Part shown: positions 24,658 through 33,316 of the stretch, piece after piece
Layout: the number at the start of each line of letters is the position of its first letter
Position numbering within the stretch: the stretch's first letter is position 1
Origin: Dankookia rubra
GTDB taxonomy: Bacteria; Pseudomonadota; Alphaproteobacteria; Acetobacterales; Acetobacteraceae
Assembly (NCBI RefSeq): GCF_004355005.1
Contig: NZ_SMSJ01000027.1
Span: forward strand, 1 to 64,000
Direction of reading: 5' to 3'
DNA: 64,000 nucleotides
Translations under genes and position numbers: made by a program
The notes under the pieces: model-generated
What the model was told of the DNA's origin: nothing
Databases searched by the model: none
The model's input: the letters and a program-made list of their open reading frames with translations, nothing else

Positions 24658-26427
24658 ATGCAATCGCAGATGCGACCTGTAGCCTGCCAAGCGGAGACCC
24701 GACCGGACCCCGCCCGGCCTCCGGCCGACGGAGCCCTGGCGCAGCGACCGGCGAGCCATGCCGCCGACGAGCCCGGTTTCGACCCCGTTGGCGTCGCCGA
24801 CGAGGCACCCACCCTGATCTGGGCGACCGATGCGGACGGCGCGCCGGTCTATGCCAACCGCCGCTTCGAGACCGTCTTCGGCATTACCGCCGCCGAGCTG
24901 CGCGATGGTGGCTGGGGCCGCATCCTGGTGCCCGAGGCCCTGGATGGCTTCCGCGCCCGGCTCGCCCGCTGCATCGCCGGACGCCTGACCTTCCACGCCG
25001 ATCTGCGGGTCCGCACTGTCGGCGGGCAACTCCGCTGGCACCGCTGCGAGGCGACGCCGAAGATCGGCCCGCTCGGCGGGCTGGTCGGCTATGTCGGCTG
25101 CAACCTCGATATCACCGAGGGCAAGCAGGCCGAGGCCGCGCTGCGCGAGCTGAACGCCACGCTCGAGCGCCGCGTCGCCGAGCGCACCACCCAGCTCGCC
25201 GCCGAGGCGGCGGCCCGTTCGGCGGCGCAGGACCGGCTGCGCCATACTCAGAAGCTGGAAGCGCTCGGCCAGCTGTCGGGCGGTGTGGCGCACGACTTCA
25301 ACAATGCCTCGGCCGCCGTCCTGGCCGGCATCGCCCTGCTGGAGAAGCGGCATGGCACGGCGCTCGCCGCGGCCGTGCCCGGCGCGTCCCGGCTGCTGGC
25401 CGGGCTGCGCGAGGCGGCCGAGCGCGGCGCCGCCATCTCGCGCCGCATGCTGGCCTTCGCCCGGCGGGAGGAGCTGCGCGCCACGGAAGTCGATCCCACC
25501 GAGCTGCTCCGCAACCTGCGTGCCGTTCTGGCCAATGCAATCGGGCCGGGGGTGCGGGTCGCGGTCGATTCGCCGGCGGCATTGCCGGCGCTGCGGGTCG
25601 ACCGGGCACAGCTTGAGACCACGCTGATCAACCTCTCGGTCAACGCGCGTGACGCCATGCCGGACGGCGGCACGGTGACGCTCGGCGCAGCGGTCGAGGA
25701 GGTTGCGGCAGGCCCGGCGGGGATGGCCGGGGGGCCGCCGGTCAGCTTGGCGCCCGGCCAGTATGTCCGCCTCTGGGTCGCCGACACCGGCATGGGGATG
25801 GATCCCGCGACCCTGACCCGCGCCGCCGAGCCCTACTTCACCACCAAGCCGCGCGACAAGGGCACCGGGCTCGGCCTTTCCATGGCCGATGGCTTCGCCT
25901 CCCAATCCGGCGGGGCCATGCGGATCGGCAGCGCGCCGGGGCGCGGCACCACCGTGTCGCTCTGGCTGCCCTGCGCGGTGGAACAGCGAGTCACCGACGC
26001 GGCGCTGCCCGCCACGCGCGGGCGGGTGCTGGTCGTCGACGATCAGCCGATGATGCGACGCTTCCTGGCGGAATGCCTGGGGTTCGAGGGCTGGGAGGTG
26101 CAGGAGGCCGAGGATGGCGGCCAGGCCCTGGTCTACCTCGATGCCGGCAAGCCCTGCGATCTGCTGATCTCCGACCTGACCATGCCAGGGATGGACGGCG
26201 CCGCGCTGATCCAGACCGCCCGGCAGAGGCGTCCCGACCTGCCCGCCGTGCTCTTGACCGGCACCGGGCGGATGGCGGATCTGGCGCCGATGGCCGCGCG
26301 GGGAGGCTATGCCCTGCTACGGAAGCCGGTCTCGCCGTCCGAGCTCTCCGAATGCCTGGCCGGGCTTGCCGTTCCGCCGGGCGGCGCCAGGGCCGAGGGC
26401 GGCGCTCCTGCCGTGGCTGGCCAATGA
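24658..26427 (+). CDS. Hybrid sensor histidine kinase (PAS-HisKA-HATPase-REC)
   Basis: A 589-residue soluble hybrid kinase. An N-terminal PAS domain (about 48-160, with PAC motif 'GYVGCNLDITEGKQAE') is followed by a coiled coil (155-200). The phospho-acceptor is H212 in 'LSGGVAHDFNNAS'. The ATPase N box is 'LSVNARDAMPDGG' with N329, and 'ADTGMGM' and 'GTGLGLS' follow. A receiver domain occupies about 455-575 with D461-D462, phospho-site D506 and K556. No transmembrane segment is present. It begins an operon-like run with the FIST sensor and a second kinase (64 bases to the next start). Confidence 0.93.
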   Translation: MQSQMRPVACQAETRPDPARPPADGALAQRPASHAADEPGFDPVGVADEAPTLIWATDADGAPVYANRRFETVFGITAAELRDGGWGRILVPEALDGFRARLARCIAGRLTFHADLRVRTVGGQLRWHRCEATPKIGPLGGLVGYVGCNLDITEGKQAEAALRELNATLERRVAERTTQLAAEAAARSAAQDRLRHTQKLEALGQLSGGVAHDFNNASAAVLAGIALLEKRHGTALAAAVPGASRLLAGLREAAERGAAISRRMLAFARREELRATEVDPTELLRNLRAVLANAIGPGVRVAVDSPAALPALRVDRAQLETTLINLSVNARDAMPDGGTVTLGAAVEEVAAGPAGMAGGPPVSLAPGQYVRLWVADTGMGMDPATLTRAAEPYFTTKPRDKGTGLGLSMADGFASQSGGAMRIGSAPGRGTTVSLWLPCAVEQRVTDAALPATRGRVLVVDDQPMMRRFLAECLGFEGWEVQEAEDGGQALVYLDAGKPCDLLISDLTMPGMDGAALIQTARQRRPDLPAVLLTGTGRMADLAPMAARGGYALLRKPVSPSELSECLAGLAVPPGGARAEGGAPAVAGQ

Positions 26428-26491
26428 CCCTGCGCCGGAGATCCGGCGCTATGCTGCCGCAGGCCGCGGCCCGCCCCGGGAGGGATCCTGT

Positions 26492-27691
26492 TTGATCAGC
26501 GTCGGTTATGCCAAACACTCGGATCCTGCCACCGCGGTCAGGACCTGCGTCTCCGCCCTGGGGACCGGCAACCCGCACCTGCTGCTCGCCTTTTGCGGCG
26601 GCAAGCACGACCCGCATGCGGTGCGGGCCGCCCTGCGCGCCGCCTTCGGCGAGGTGCCGGTCTTCGGCGGCTCGGCGGCCGGCGCCGTCGGCCGCAATGG
26701 GTTCGGCTATAGCGGGTTCGAGCTCGGTCTGGTCGCCTTCTTCGATCCCGCGGTGACGCCGCAGGCGGTGGTGACGCGCCAGCTCCTGGCCGATGAGCGG
26801 GCTGCCGGCCAGGAACTCGGCGCCGGCGCGGCGCGGATTGCCCGGGACGGCGACCTAGTGATGCTGTTCTTCGACAGCGTCGCCACCACCTCGCCCTTGC
26901 GGCTGCATCCGGCCAGCTCGATCGTCGACGGCTTCCATGCTGGCTTCGGCCCGCGGCCAGTCTGCCTGCTGGGCGGCGGGCTGCTGACCGACATGAACCT
27001 CGCCGGCGGCTGGGTGTTCGACGGCGACGACGTGGTCAAGCATGCCGCCATCGCCCTGGTCTTCCCGCCGTCGCTGCAGGCCGAGACGGTGATCATGCAT
27101 GGCTGCCGGCCGGTCAGCACCTTCATGGAGATCACCCGCATCGACGGCGCCGAGGTCTACGAGCTGGACGGCCGGCCGGCGCTGACGGTGATCGAGCGCA
27201 TGCTGGGCCTGCCGCTCGGCGGTTCGCGCGGGCATGAGCTGACGCTGACCGCGACGCTCGGGGAGAAGCAGGGCGACCCCTTCGCGCCGTATGACGAGAA
27301 TGCCTATGTCAACCGGCTGATCCTGCGCGCCAATCCCGAGACCGGCTCGGTGACGCTGTTCGAGCAGGATTTCGCCCGCGGCACGCGGGTGCAGATCATG
27401 AGCCGCGACAACTCCCTGATGCTGGAATCGGTGAAGCGCGGCGTCGAGGAGATGAACCGGGCGGTTGCCGGGACGCAATCGCTGCTCGGCCTCTATATCG
27501 ACTGCGCCGGGCGCGGCAGCGCCCGCAGCGGAGCCCCGGTCGAGGAGGCGGAGCTGGTGCAGAAGGGGCTGCACGCCTCGATCCCGCTGCTCGGCTTCTA
27601 TTCCGGCGTCGAGGTCGCTCCCTTCGCCGGCGGGCTGAGCCGGCCGCTCGACTGGACCGGCGTGCTGACCGTCCTGCGGAGGCGCGCCTGA
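26492..27691 (+). CDS. FIST-domain signalling protein (possibly NosP-like)
   Basis: A 399-residue protein made of FIST N and FIST C domains ('HLLLAFCGGKHDPHAVRAAL', 'VFGGSAAGAVGRNGFGYSGFELGL', 'CLLGGGLLTDMNLAGGWVFDGD', 'LLGFYSGVEVAPFAG'). FIST proteins are small-ligand sensors; the NosP subgroup binds haem and NO and is encoded next to the histidine kinase it inhibits. Here the stop overlaps the ATG of a kinase by one base, which fits that arrangement. The start is a TTG at 26492 with GGGAGGGA upstream. Haem binding is an inference; the axial His cannot be assigned. Confidence 0.85.
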   Translation: MISVGYAKHSDPATAVRTCVSALGTGNPHLLLAFCGGKHDPHAVRAALRAAFGEVPVFGGSAAGAVGRNGFGYSGFELGLVAFFDPAVTPQAVVTRQLLADERAAGQELGAGAARIARDGDLVMLFFDSVATTSPLRLHPASSIVDGFHAGFGPRPVCLLGGGLLTDMNLAGGWVFDGDDVVKHAAIALVFPPSLQAETVIMHGCRPVSTFMEITRIDGAEVYELDGRPALTVIERMLGLPLGGSRGHELTLTATLGEKQGDPFAPYDENAYVNRLILRANPETGSVTLFEQDFARGTRVQIMSRDNSLMLESVKRGVEEMNRAVAGTQSLLGLYIDCAGRGSARSGAPVEEAELVQKGLHASIPLLGFYSGVEVAPFAGGLSRPLDWTGVLTVLRRRA

Positions 27692-29049
27692 TGTCGGAGA
27701 ACGCGCAGGGGCTGCTGGTCGGCCAGCTCGAGCGCGAGCTGGCCTACTACCGGCGCGAGTGCAACGACCTTGGTGCCCGGCTGCTGCGGCTGCAGGAGGA
27801 GCAGAGCCAGACCTTCCGCGAGGCGCGCCGCAGCCGCACCGTGGCCAAGCTGATCCGCGAGGCCTACCGGCTGGCCGACGGCGACTGGACGCCGAACGAC
27901 ATCGGCGTGCCGATGCTCGAGATCATCATCGAGAACGCGCTCTGCGACGGCGCGGCGCTGCTGCGGGAGGACGAGGGCGGCGAATCCTTCCGGGTCATCC
28001 ACGCCATCGGTGCCGGCGCGGATGCGACCAAGCAGCCGATCATGATCCCCTCGCCGCCGGAGTTCTTCTTCACCACGGCGCGGACGCCGATCGAGCCGCT
28101 GGCCTACGAACTCACCAGCATCCTGCGGCTGCCCTACCTGCTCTGGGCCTATGACAAGCCGACCGGGCGGGCGCTGATCCTCGGCAGCCGGTCCGAGAGC
28201 AACGTCAGCCGGCCCTTCGAGGCCGGCGACCAGGAATTCATCGAGGGTGCGCTCTCGGTCTATATCGACATCGTACTCCGCAAGCAGGCGGAAATGGAAC
28301 TGCGCGCCGCCAAGGCGGTGGCGGAACGGGCAAGCGCCGCCCGCGCGCGTTTCCTGGCAACGCTGACGCACGAGCTCCGCACCCCGCTGAACGCGGTGGT
28401 CGGCTATTCCGAAATGATGGTTCCCGGCTCGCGCTACGACCCGAGCCCGGCCGACCGCGGGCGTTATTCGGCGCTGATCCTGGAAGCCGCGCAGTACCTG
28501 CTGAAGCTGGCGGACGGCATCCTTGACTATTCCTACCTGGAGCAGGCGCTGCCCTCGCTGGCGCCGGAATGGCTCTCGGCGGACCAGCTGCTGGCCAGCA
28601 CGGTGGCGCTCGCCTCGGGCGAAAGCCACAGCCGGCAGGTGGAGATCCGGGTGATGCCGGTGGACCCGGCGCTCGAGATCTGCATCGATCCGGTGCGGTT
28701 CCGCCAGGTGCTGCACAACCTGCTCGGCAATGCGGTGAAGTTCTCGCTGCCCGGCCAGCTGGTGGAGGTCACTGCGGAGCGGGCGGAGGACGGGACCGCG
28801 GCGGTGACGGTGCGCGACACCGGGGTCGGCATGCGGCCGGAGGACATCCCCCGCGCGCTGGAGCCTTTCCAGCAACTCGATCCCTCGGCGGTCCGGGCCT
28901 TCGGCGGGGCGGGCCTCGGCCTGCCCATCGCCAAGCGGCTGCTGGAAGCGCATGGCGGCGAACTGACGATCGAGAGCATGCCCGGCAAGGGAACCACAGT
29001 GGTGGCGCGGCTGCCGGCCGAGCGGGTGCGCGAGCGGCTCGATACCTAG
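27691..29049 (+). CDS. Sensor histidine kinase
   Basis: A 452-residue cytoplasmic kinase. An N-terminal coiled coil (residues 10-60) leads to a GAF-like domain (about 65-195, 'MLEIIIENALCDGAALLREDEGG'). HisKA follows with H227 in 'FLATLTHELRTPLNAVVGYSEMM', then HATPase_c with N347 ('LLGNAVKFS'), 'RDTGVGM' at 375-381 and 'GGAGLGLPIAKRLL' at 405-418. No receiver domain is attached, so phosphate may go to the REC of the upstream hybrid kinase or to an unlinked regulator. Overlap with the FIST gene suggests stoichiometric partnership. Confidence 0.93.
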   Translation: MSENAQGLLVGQLERELAYYRRECNDLGARLLRLQEEQSQTFREARRSRTVAKLIREAYRLADGDWTPNDIGVPMLEIIIENALCDGAALLREDEGGESFRVIHAIGAGADATKQPIMIPSPPEFFFTTARTPIEPLAYELTSILRLPYLLWAYDKPTGRALILGSRSESNVSRPFEAGDQEFIEGALSVYIDIVLRKQAEMELRAAKAVAERASAARARFLATLTHELRTPLNAVVGYSEMMVPGSRYDPSPADRGRYSALILEAAQYLLKLADGILDYSYLEQALPSLAPEWLSADQLLASTVALASGESHSRQVEIRVMPVDPALEICIDPVRFRQVLHNLLGNAVKFSLPGQLVEVTAERAEDGTAAVTVRDTGVGMRPEDIPRALEPFQQLDPSAVRAFGGAGLGLPIAKRLLEAHGGELTIESMPGKGTTVVARLPAERVRERLDT

Positions 29050-29256
29050 GACGGACCGCACCAGGGCACGACCGCCCTGACGCGACCAGCGGCTTGGAAA
29101 GCACGCGCCGCGGCGGACCGGCGTCCAGGCATGGACGCCAACCCGCCGGCGAGGTCGGCCGGGGGTGCGCGTGGCGGGACCGGCCCGGCGGCCGCGCCCG
29201 GGCCCGGGGCGGCCAGCCGGGCCTGGGACGACGCAGGCCTGCAAAGCTGCCGTGCC

Positions 29257-30444
29257 TTAACGGCCCAGCGCCTCCGGCCGCGTGGCGGCAAGGCTGTCAA
29301 GATTGTGGTCTATCGCGGCGAAGAGCCCCCAGTTCTCGAAATACCCGGCCGGAAAGCCCGGTGAGCCGGCATCGAGGTCCTGCTGCCGGGCATGGATATA
29401 GTCGGCCCAGCGGCGGGTCGCCGGCTTGCGGTGGTGGAAGTCGTGGCAGGGCGCATCGCCGACCAGCACGAAGAGCCGGACGAAGAGCTGCACGGTCAGC
29501 ATCTCGGCCCACCAGGCGGTCCAGCGCAGGGCGCCTTTCAGGGTGGTGGCGTAGAGGTCTGGCGGGGCGCTGCCCGGGAAGACGCCGGCGGTCGCGTGGC
29601 AGACGAAATTGCGGTCGCGCAGGCAGATGACCTGCGGCTCGGGGAAACGGTGCTCGCAGAGAATGCGGAAGACCGTAGCCACCTGCAGCAGCACGGTGAC
29701 CGGCAGCACCCAGGCGACCAGGAAGGCCGGCAGCATGCCGGTGACAGCCGCCAGGGCGAAGGCGCCGATCCAGGCCCCGCGGCTCATCCGGTCGTGCGCG
29801 CGGTCGCCGGTGAACATGCTGGCCCGCATCCGGCGCTGCAGGAAGCGCGCATGGAAGACCGGGGAGGCGCAGTTGACGAGCACCCGGCGCCACAGCTCGC
29901 GCTTCGGCACGCCGGGCTCGAGGCCGCACATGCCCATGACGAAGTCGGCGAACTCGTCCTCCTCCGTCAGCAGCTTGTTGGGGCTATGGTGCATCATGTG
30001 CTCGCGCTGGTAGTCCTCGAAGCGCTTGAACAGCAGCAGGGCGGAGATCAGCCGGCCGGCGCGGCGGTTGGCCTCGCGCGTCTTCAGCACCGTGCCGTGC
30101 GAGCAATGATGGAAGACCACCACCTGGAACAGGCCGAGGCCGCAGCAGGTCGCCAGCAGTCCCAGCGGCAGCAGCAGCCAGGCGAGCAGCGGCGGGTTGG
30201 CCAGGGCCAGCGGCAGGGCGGACAGCAGGCAGCCGCCGAAGGTCCAGGCGAGCGCGCCCAGGATGAAGGCGGTGGCGGAGCGGCCCGGTGCCGCTTCGCC
30301 CGGGGCCGGCTTCGCGGTCAGCCAGGTCAGGAAGGGCTGGACGAAGGCGGGAAGTCGCGCCGCCATGCGGGTCCGTGGATCGGCCGGCGCGCCAATGGAG
30401 ACGAGCGGCGACTCCGCTATCGTGTATGCATTTAGTACGGTCAC
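29257..30444 (-). CDS. Fatty acid desaturase-family membrane di-iron enzyme
   Basis: A 395-residue integral membrane oxygenase. The three histidine boxes are H112-H113-x2-H116 ('FHHCSHGT'), H149-x2-H152-H153 ('EHMMHHSPNK') and 'CHDFHHRKP' in the C-terminal third. Pairs of hydrophobic helices lie before box 1 and between boxes 2 and 3. It could desaturate acyl chains or hydroxylate a lipid or carotenoid. The start is taken as a GTG at 30444, with AGGAG eight bases upstream; the frame extends to 30513 but that part lacks a start signal. A 7-bp inverted repeat lies 57-79 bases upstream. Confidence 0.85.
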   Translation of the reverse strand: MTVLNAYTIAESPLVSIGAPADPRTRMAARLPAFVQPFLTWLTAKPAPGEAAPGRSATAFILGALAWTFGGCLLSALPLALANPPLLAWLLLPLGLLATCCGLGLFQVVVFHHCSHGTVLKTREANRRAGRLISALLLFKRFEDYQREHMMHHSPNKLLTEEDEFADFVMGMCGLEPGVPKRELWRRVLVNCASPVFHARFLQRRMRASMFTGDRAHDRMSRGAWIGAFALAAVTGMLPAFLVAWVLPVTVLLQVATVFRILCEHRFPEPQVICLRDRNFVCHATAGVFPGSAPPDLYATTLKGALRWTAWWAEMLTVQLFVRLFVLVGDAPCHDFHHRKPATRRWADYIHARQQDLDAGSPGFPAGYFENWGLFAAIDHNLDSLAATRPEALGR

Positions 30445-30500
30445 TGTGCATTCTCCTTCGTGCCGCAGAGGCGCGATGCCTCCGCCACACGAACGAGTAG

Positions 30501-30523
30501 CAACAAATCTCAATCGTTTGTTG
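30501..30523. promoter_or_regulatory. Inverted repeat upstream of the desaturase
   Basis: CAACAAA-TCTCAATCG-TTTGTTG is a perfect 7-bp inverted repeat with a 9-base centre, in an AT-rich stretch 57-79 bases upstream of the desaturase GTG. It could be an operator for a fatty-acid or redox regulator. No regulator gene is adjacent. Confidence 0.4.
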
Positions 30524-30848
30524 TAGCCATCCTGGTCAAACCGGATCCTGATCGCGCCGCCGCCGCAATTGTCTGCCTCGCGTCACGCGAACGACTCGGG
30601 ATGGCTGCTGTGTTGACTGCGGCGGAGGCTTCGGTTGGCGGTTATTGGCTATCGAAACGGCTCAAAAAACATCCCTTGTATTGATTCGAGTGAATGCACC
30701 GCCTTGTGGTTGCAGGAGACGGCGTGCCATCCTGGAGCGGCGATTCGCAAGGCCGAAATACTTCCGAAGATGAACGCGGCACCGTTCCGGCCCTGGGCGT
30801 TCCAGGACCGATTCCTCCCTCCGGGCGACCGCGCGCCCGCGATCCGCC
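30524..30848. other. Non-coding spacer, AT-richer than average
   Basis: About 325 bases between the divergent desaturase and the 3' end of the glycan cluster. Short open frames exist (for example 30635-30877) but have no ribosome binding site, no recognisable domain and poor codon use. The stretch 30600-30690 is AT-richer. I see no RNA gene or clear repeat. Confidence 0.4.
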
Positions 30849-32069
30849 CTATGCCATGTATTGCGGTATCGGCGTGAGACTGCGCGGTGCCCCCGGCAGC
30901 CGCAGGTCGAGCCGCAGCAGCGCCGGCCGCAGCAGCGGCAAGAGCCAGGGCAAGTCGCGCCGCAGCAGCGCCCAAGGCCAGCCGCTATCGGCCAAGGCGA
31001 GGCCGAGCCGGTGCCGCGCCGCGCGACGCGGCAGCGCCGCGAACAACCTGCCCAAGGTCAGCGGCGCCGGGCTCCCGACCGAGCCGCCGGTACCAAAGCT
31101 CTCGTCGCGCTCGCAGCCGAGATAGAGCGCCGCCAGCGCCTCCGAGGGATGTTCGAGGACCCGCAGCACGTCGCGAAGGGCCACGTCCGGCGTGCTCGGC
31201 GCCCCGGTCGCCACCTCCGCCAGCGCCGCGCGGAAGCCGGCGAGATGGTCGGCAATCGCGGCCGGCTGCCGGGGCGGCGGCGCTTCGACCGGGGTCACGC
31301 CGGCATCCCCGGCGCGGTAGCCGGTGACGCTGCCATGCGGGCTGCCCACCGCAAGCTCGAGCGGCGCCCCGAAGCGGAGCCGCCGCGCCGTCGCCGCATC
31401 CGGGGCCAGGAAGCTCTGCCGCGTGCTGTCGGGAGCGGCGGCGACGAATGGCGCGAGCAGCAGGAAGTAGCAGCCATGCAGCCTCGCCCGCGGCAGCAGC
31501 CGGGAAAGGTTGTCCTGGATCGATCCGCGCCAGCCGATATCGGCGACCAGCGCTTCGCCCCCGGCGGAGAGGCCCTGCTGCGCCAGGTAGCGCAGGAGGA
31601 GCCCGCGCTGTTCCTGCCGGCGCAGCTCAACCCGGCGCATCAGCGCGGTGCAGGCGAAGGCCCGCGGCGCCTGTTCGGCCCAGGGCCGGGCTGCGTGCAG
31701 GCCGAAGCCGGAGAGCTCCGCCGCCGGGCAGGCGACGCCAAGGCTGGCGAGCACCGCGCCGAGGCTGGCCCGGGTGTATTGCGCCAGCAGTGGCGCCAGC
31801 GAGGCCGGGTCGCAGGTCTCGAGGCTGGCGAGGAAGCTGGCCTGCCGGCTGATCGGCAGGTGCCGCGCCGGTGGAATGCGCATGGCGTCGGGGGAGGCAG
31901 CGCGGATGCGCGCATAGGTGGCGGCAAACCAGCGCCCCTCGCTCGAAAGAAAATGCACGGAAGGTGCCCCGCGTGCCCGCGCGGTTTCGGCGACAGCCCG
32001 CAGGAAGCCACCGAAGGCGCCGCCGAGGCGCCGCGCATCCGCCGCCAGCCCGGGCCCCAGCAGGCTCAT
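30849..32069 (-). CDS. Stand-alone homologue of the C-terminal domain of COG5610-type HAD proteins
   Basis: A 406-residue protein. Its segments 'SVHFLSSEGRWFAATYARI', 'ISRQASFLASL' and 'ALVADIGWRGSIQDNLSRLL' parallel the C-terminal half of the 703-residue HAD protein two genes upstream ('ELFFLAREGQPLLRLFERY', 'ASRRACFIASL', 'ALVDVGWKGTIQDFIAAAL'). No HAD catalytic motifs are present. The domain accompanies glycosyltransferases in surface-polysaccharide clusters and its activity is unknown to me. The ATG at 32069 overlaps the stop of the glycosyltransferase as ATGA. It is the last gene of the leftward cluster. Confidence 0.75.
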   Translation of the reverse strand: MSLLGPGLAADARRLGGAFGGFLRAVAETARARGAPSVHFLSSEGRWFAATYARIRAASPDAMRIPPARHLPISRQASFLASLETCDPASLAPLLAQYTRASLGAVLASLGVACPAAELSGFGLHAARPWAEQAPRAFACTALMRRVELRRQEQRGLLLRYLAQQGLSAGGEALVADIGWRGSIQDNLSRLLPRARLHGCYFLLLAPFVAAAPDSTRQSFLAPDAATARRLRFGAPLELAVGSPHGSVTGYRAGDAGVTPVEAPPPRQPAAIADHLAGFRAALAEVATGAPSTPDVALRDVLRVLEHPSEALAALYLGCERDESFGTGGSVGSPAPLTLGRLFAALPRRAARHRLGLALADSGWPWALLRRDLPWLLPLLRPALLRLDLRLPGAPRSLTPIPQYMA

Positions 32070-33316
32070 ATCCGGGTCCGCGCCCGCGGCAGCGTGCGTT
32101 CCTCCAGCAGCCGGGCGCGCCAGGTGAGCAGGCGTTGGAAGAAGCCGGGCGAACGGCGAGCGAGGCCCTGCAGCCGGCCCGCGGCGCGATGCGCGGCGCG
32201 TATCCAGGGGGTTCGCCGCCGCGCGGCCTGCAGCGCCTGCTCGGCGCGGACGTACTGGCTGAAGAACTCGGCGGTCGAGAGCCGCAGGCGGTCGCGGTCG
32301 ATCGCCGGCGGCGCCGCGGCGATGGCCTGCAGCGCGGCGGCGAAGCCGGGGCTGGTCGCGCCCCAGTCCGGCCATTCGGCGGCGGTGCGGGCCGCGCCGG
32401 CGGTCAGGCGCGCCAGCAGGCCGGGCTCCTGCGCCAGGCGGTGCAGGGCGGCGACGACGCCAGCCTCGTCGCCGGTGGCGACCACCAGCGCATTCGCCTC
32501 GTGCTCGATGTATTCGTCGTGGCCGGTGACGTCGTAAACCACGGCCGTGCCGCCGCAATGGAACATCTCAAGCGGCGGGCCGAACATCCCTTCCACCATG
32601 CTGAGCTTCAGCAGCACGTCGCAGGACCGGTAGACCGCGGCGCAATCCGCCGCCGGGATGCGCGAGAAGACCCGGGCGACGCCGGGATACCGCGCGACGG
32701 GCGAGGAGGTCAGCAGCCAGATCTCGCCGATGCCGGCACGGCGCGCGAGCGCAATGGTCCGCGCGACATTCTTGAAGTCGACGCCGAGCGGGCCTTCCAC
32801 CAGGATGCGCAGCCGGCCGGGCTCGCGCGGCGCGACGCAGGGACCCGCCGGCGCATAGAGCGCCTTGCTGCAGCCGTTCGGGACCAGGTTGTAGGCGTGG
32901 CCGAAGCGGCTGCGGAGGTGGTCGCGGATCCAGCGCGCCTCGGTGATGCCGGGCAGCGGCAGCAAATAGGTGGCATTCACCAGGTTGCGCACCGCGACAT
33001 CGCTGTCCGGGTAGAACCAGCTTTCGATCGACTGCACGAAATAGGCGTAGCGGCCGGCATCGATCCGGTGCAGCTCGTAGACCGTCTTCCACCAGGTGGC
33101 GAGCGCCAGGTCGAAGCGCTCCTCCGCCACGGCTTCGAAGCTGACGAAGCGCAGCCGCGCCAGGGCGCGGTGCCATGGCACCGGGCGGTCGGGCAGGGGA
33201 TCCAGCGTGACGACGGTCACCGCGACGCCCGCCTCGGCCAGGTGCAGGCAATGCTCAAAGATCACGTAGCTGCCCCCGCTGATGTCGGCGGAGCCCATCA
33301 GCACGCAGAGCTTCAT
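32066..33316 (-). CDS. Glycosyltransferase family 4-like protein
   Basis: A 416-residue GT-B fold glycosyltransferase. The N-terminal 'MKLCVLMGSADISGGSYVIFEHCLHLAEAGVAVTVV' has the GG-containing loop. The C-terminal nucleotide-sugar domain shows 'RILVEGPLGVDFKN' and 'LKLSMVEGMFGPPLEMFHCGGTAVVYDVTGHDEYI', where E-x7-E is replaced by 'EGMFGPPLE', a normal variant. It resembles rhamnosyltransferase WsaF-like enzymes. It overlaps both neighbours by four bases (ATGA on each side), so the three proteins are likely made together. Confidence 0.85.
   Translation of the reverse strand: MKLCVLMGSADISGGSYVIFEHCLHLAEAGVAVTVVTLDPLPDRPVPWHRALARLRFVSFEAVAEERFDLALATWWKTVYELHRIDAGRYAYFVQSIESWFYPDSDVAVRNLVNATYLLPLPGITEARWIRDHLRSRFGHAYNLVPNGCSKALYAPAGPCVAPREPGRLRILVEGPLGVDFKNVARTIALARRAGIGEIWLLTSSPVARYPGVARVFSRIPAADCAAVYRSCDVLLKLSMVEGMFGPPLEMFHCGGTAVVYDVTGHDEYIEHEANALVVATGDEAGVVAALHRLAQEPGLLARLTAGAARTAAEWPDWGATSPGFAAALQAIAAAPPAIDRDRLRLSTAEFFSQYVRAEQALQAARRRTPWIRAAHRAAGRLQGLARRSPGFFQRLLTWRARLLEERTLPRARTRI

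Noticed and set aside
30635-30877. An 80-codon frame between the desaturase and the glycan cluster
   Set aside because: No start signal, overlaps the end of a convergent real gene, and has no recognisable motif.
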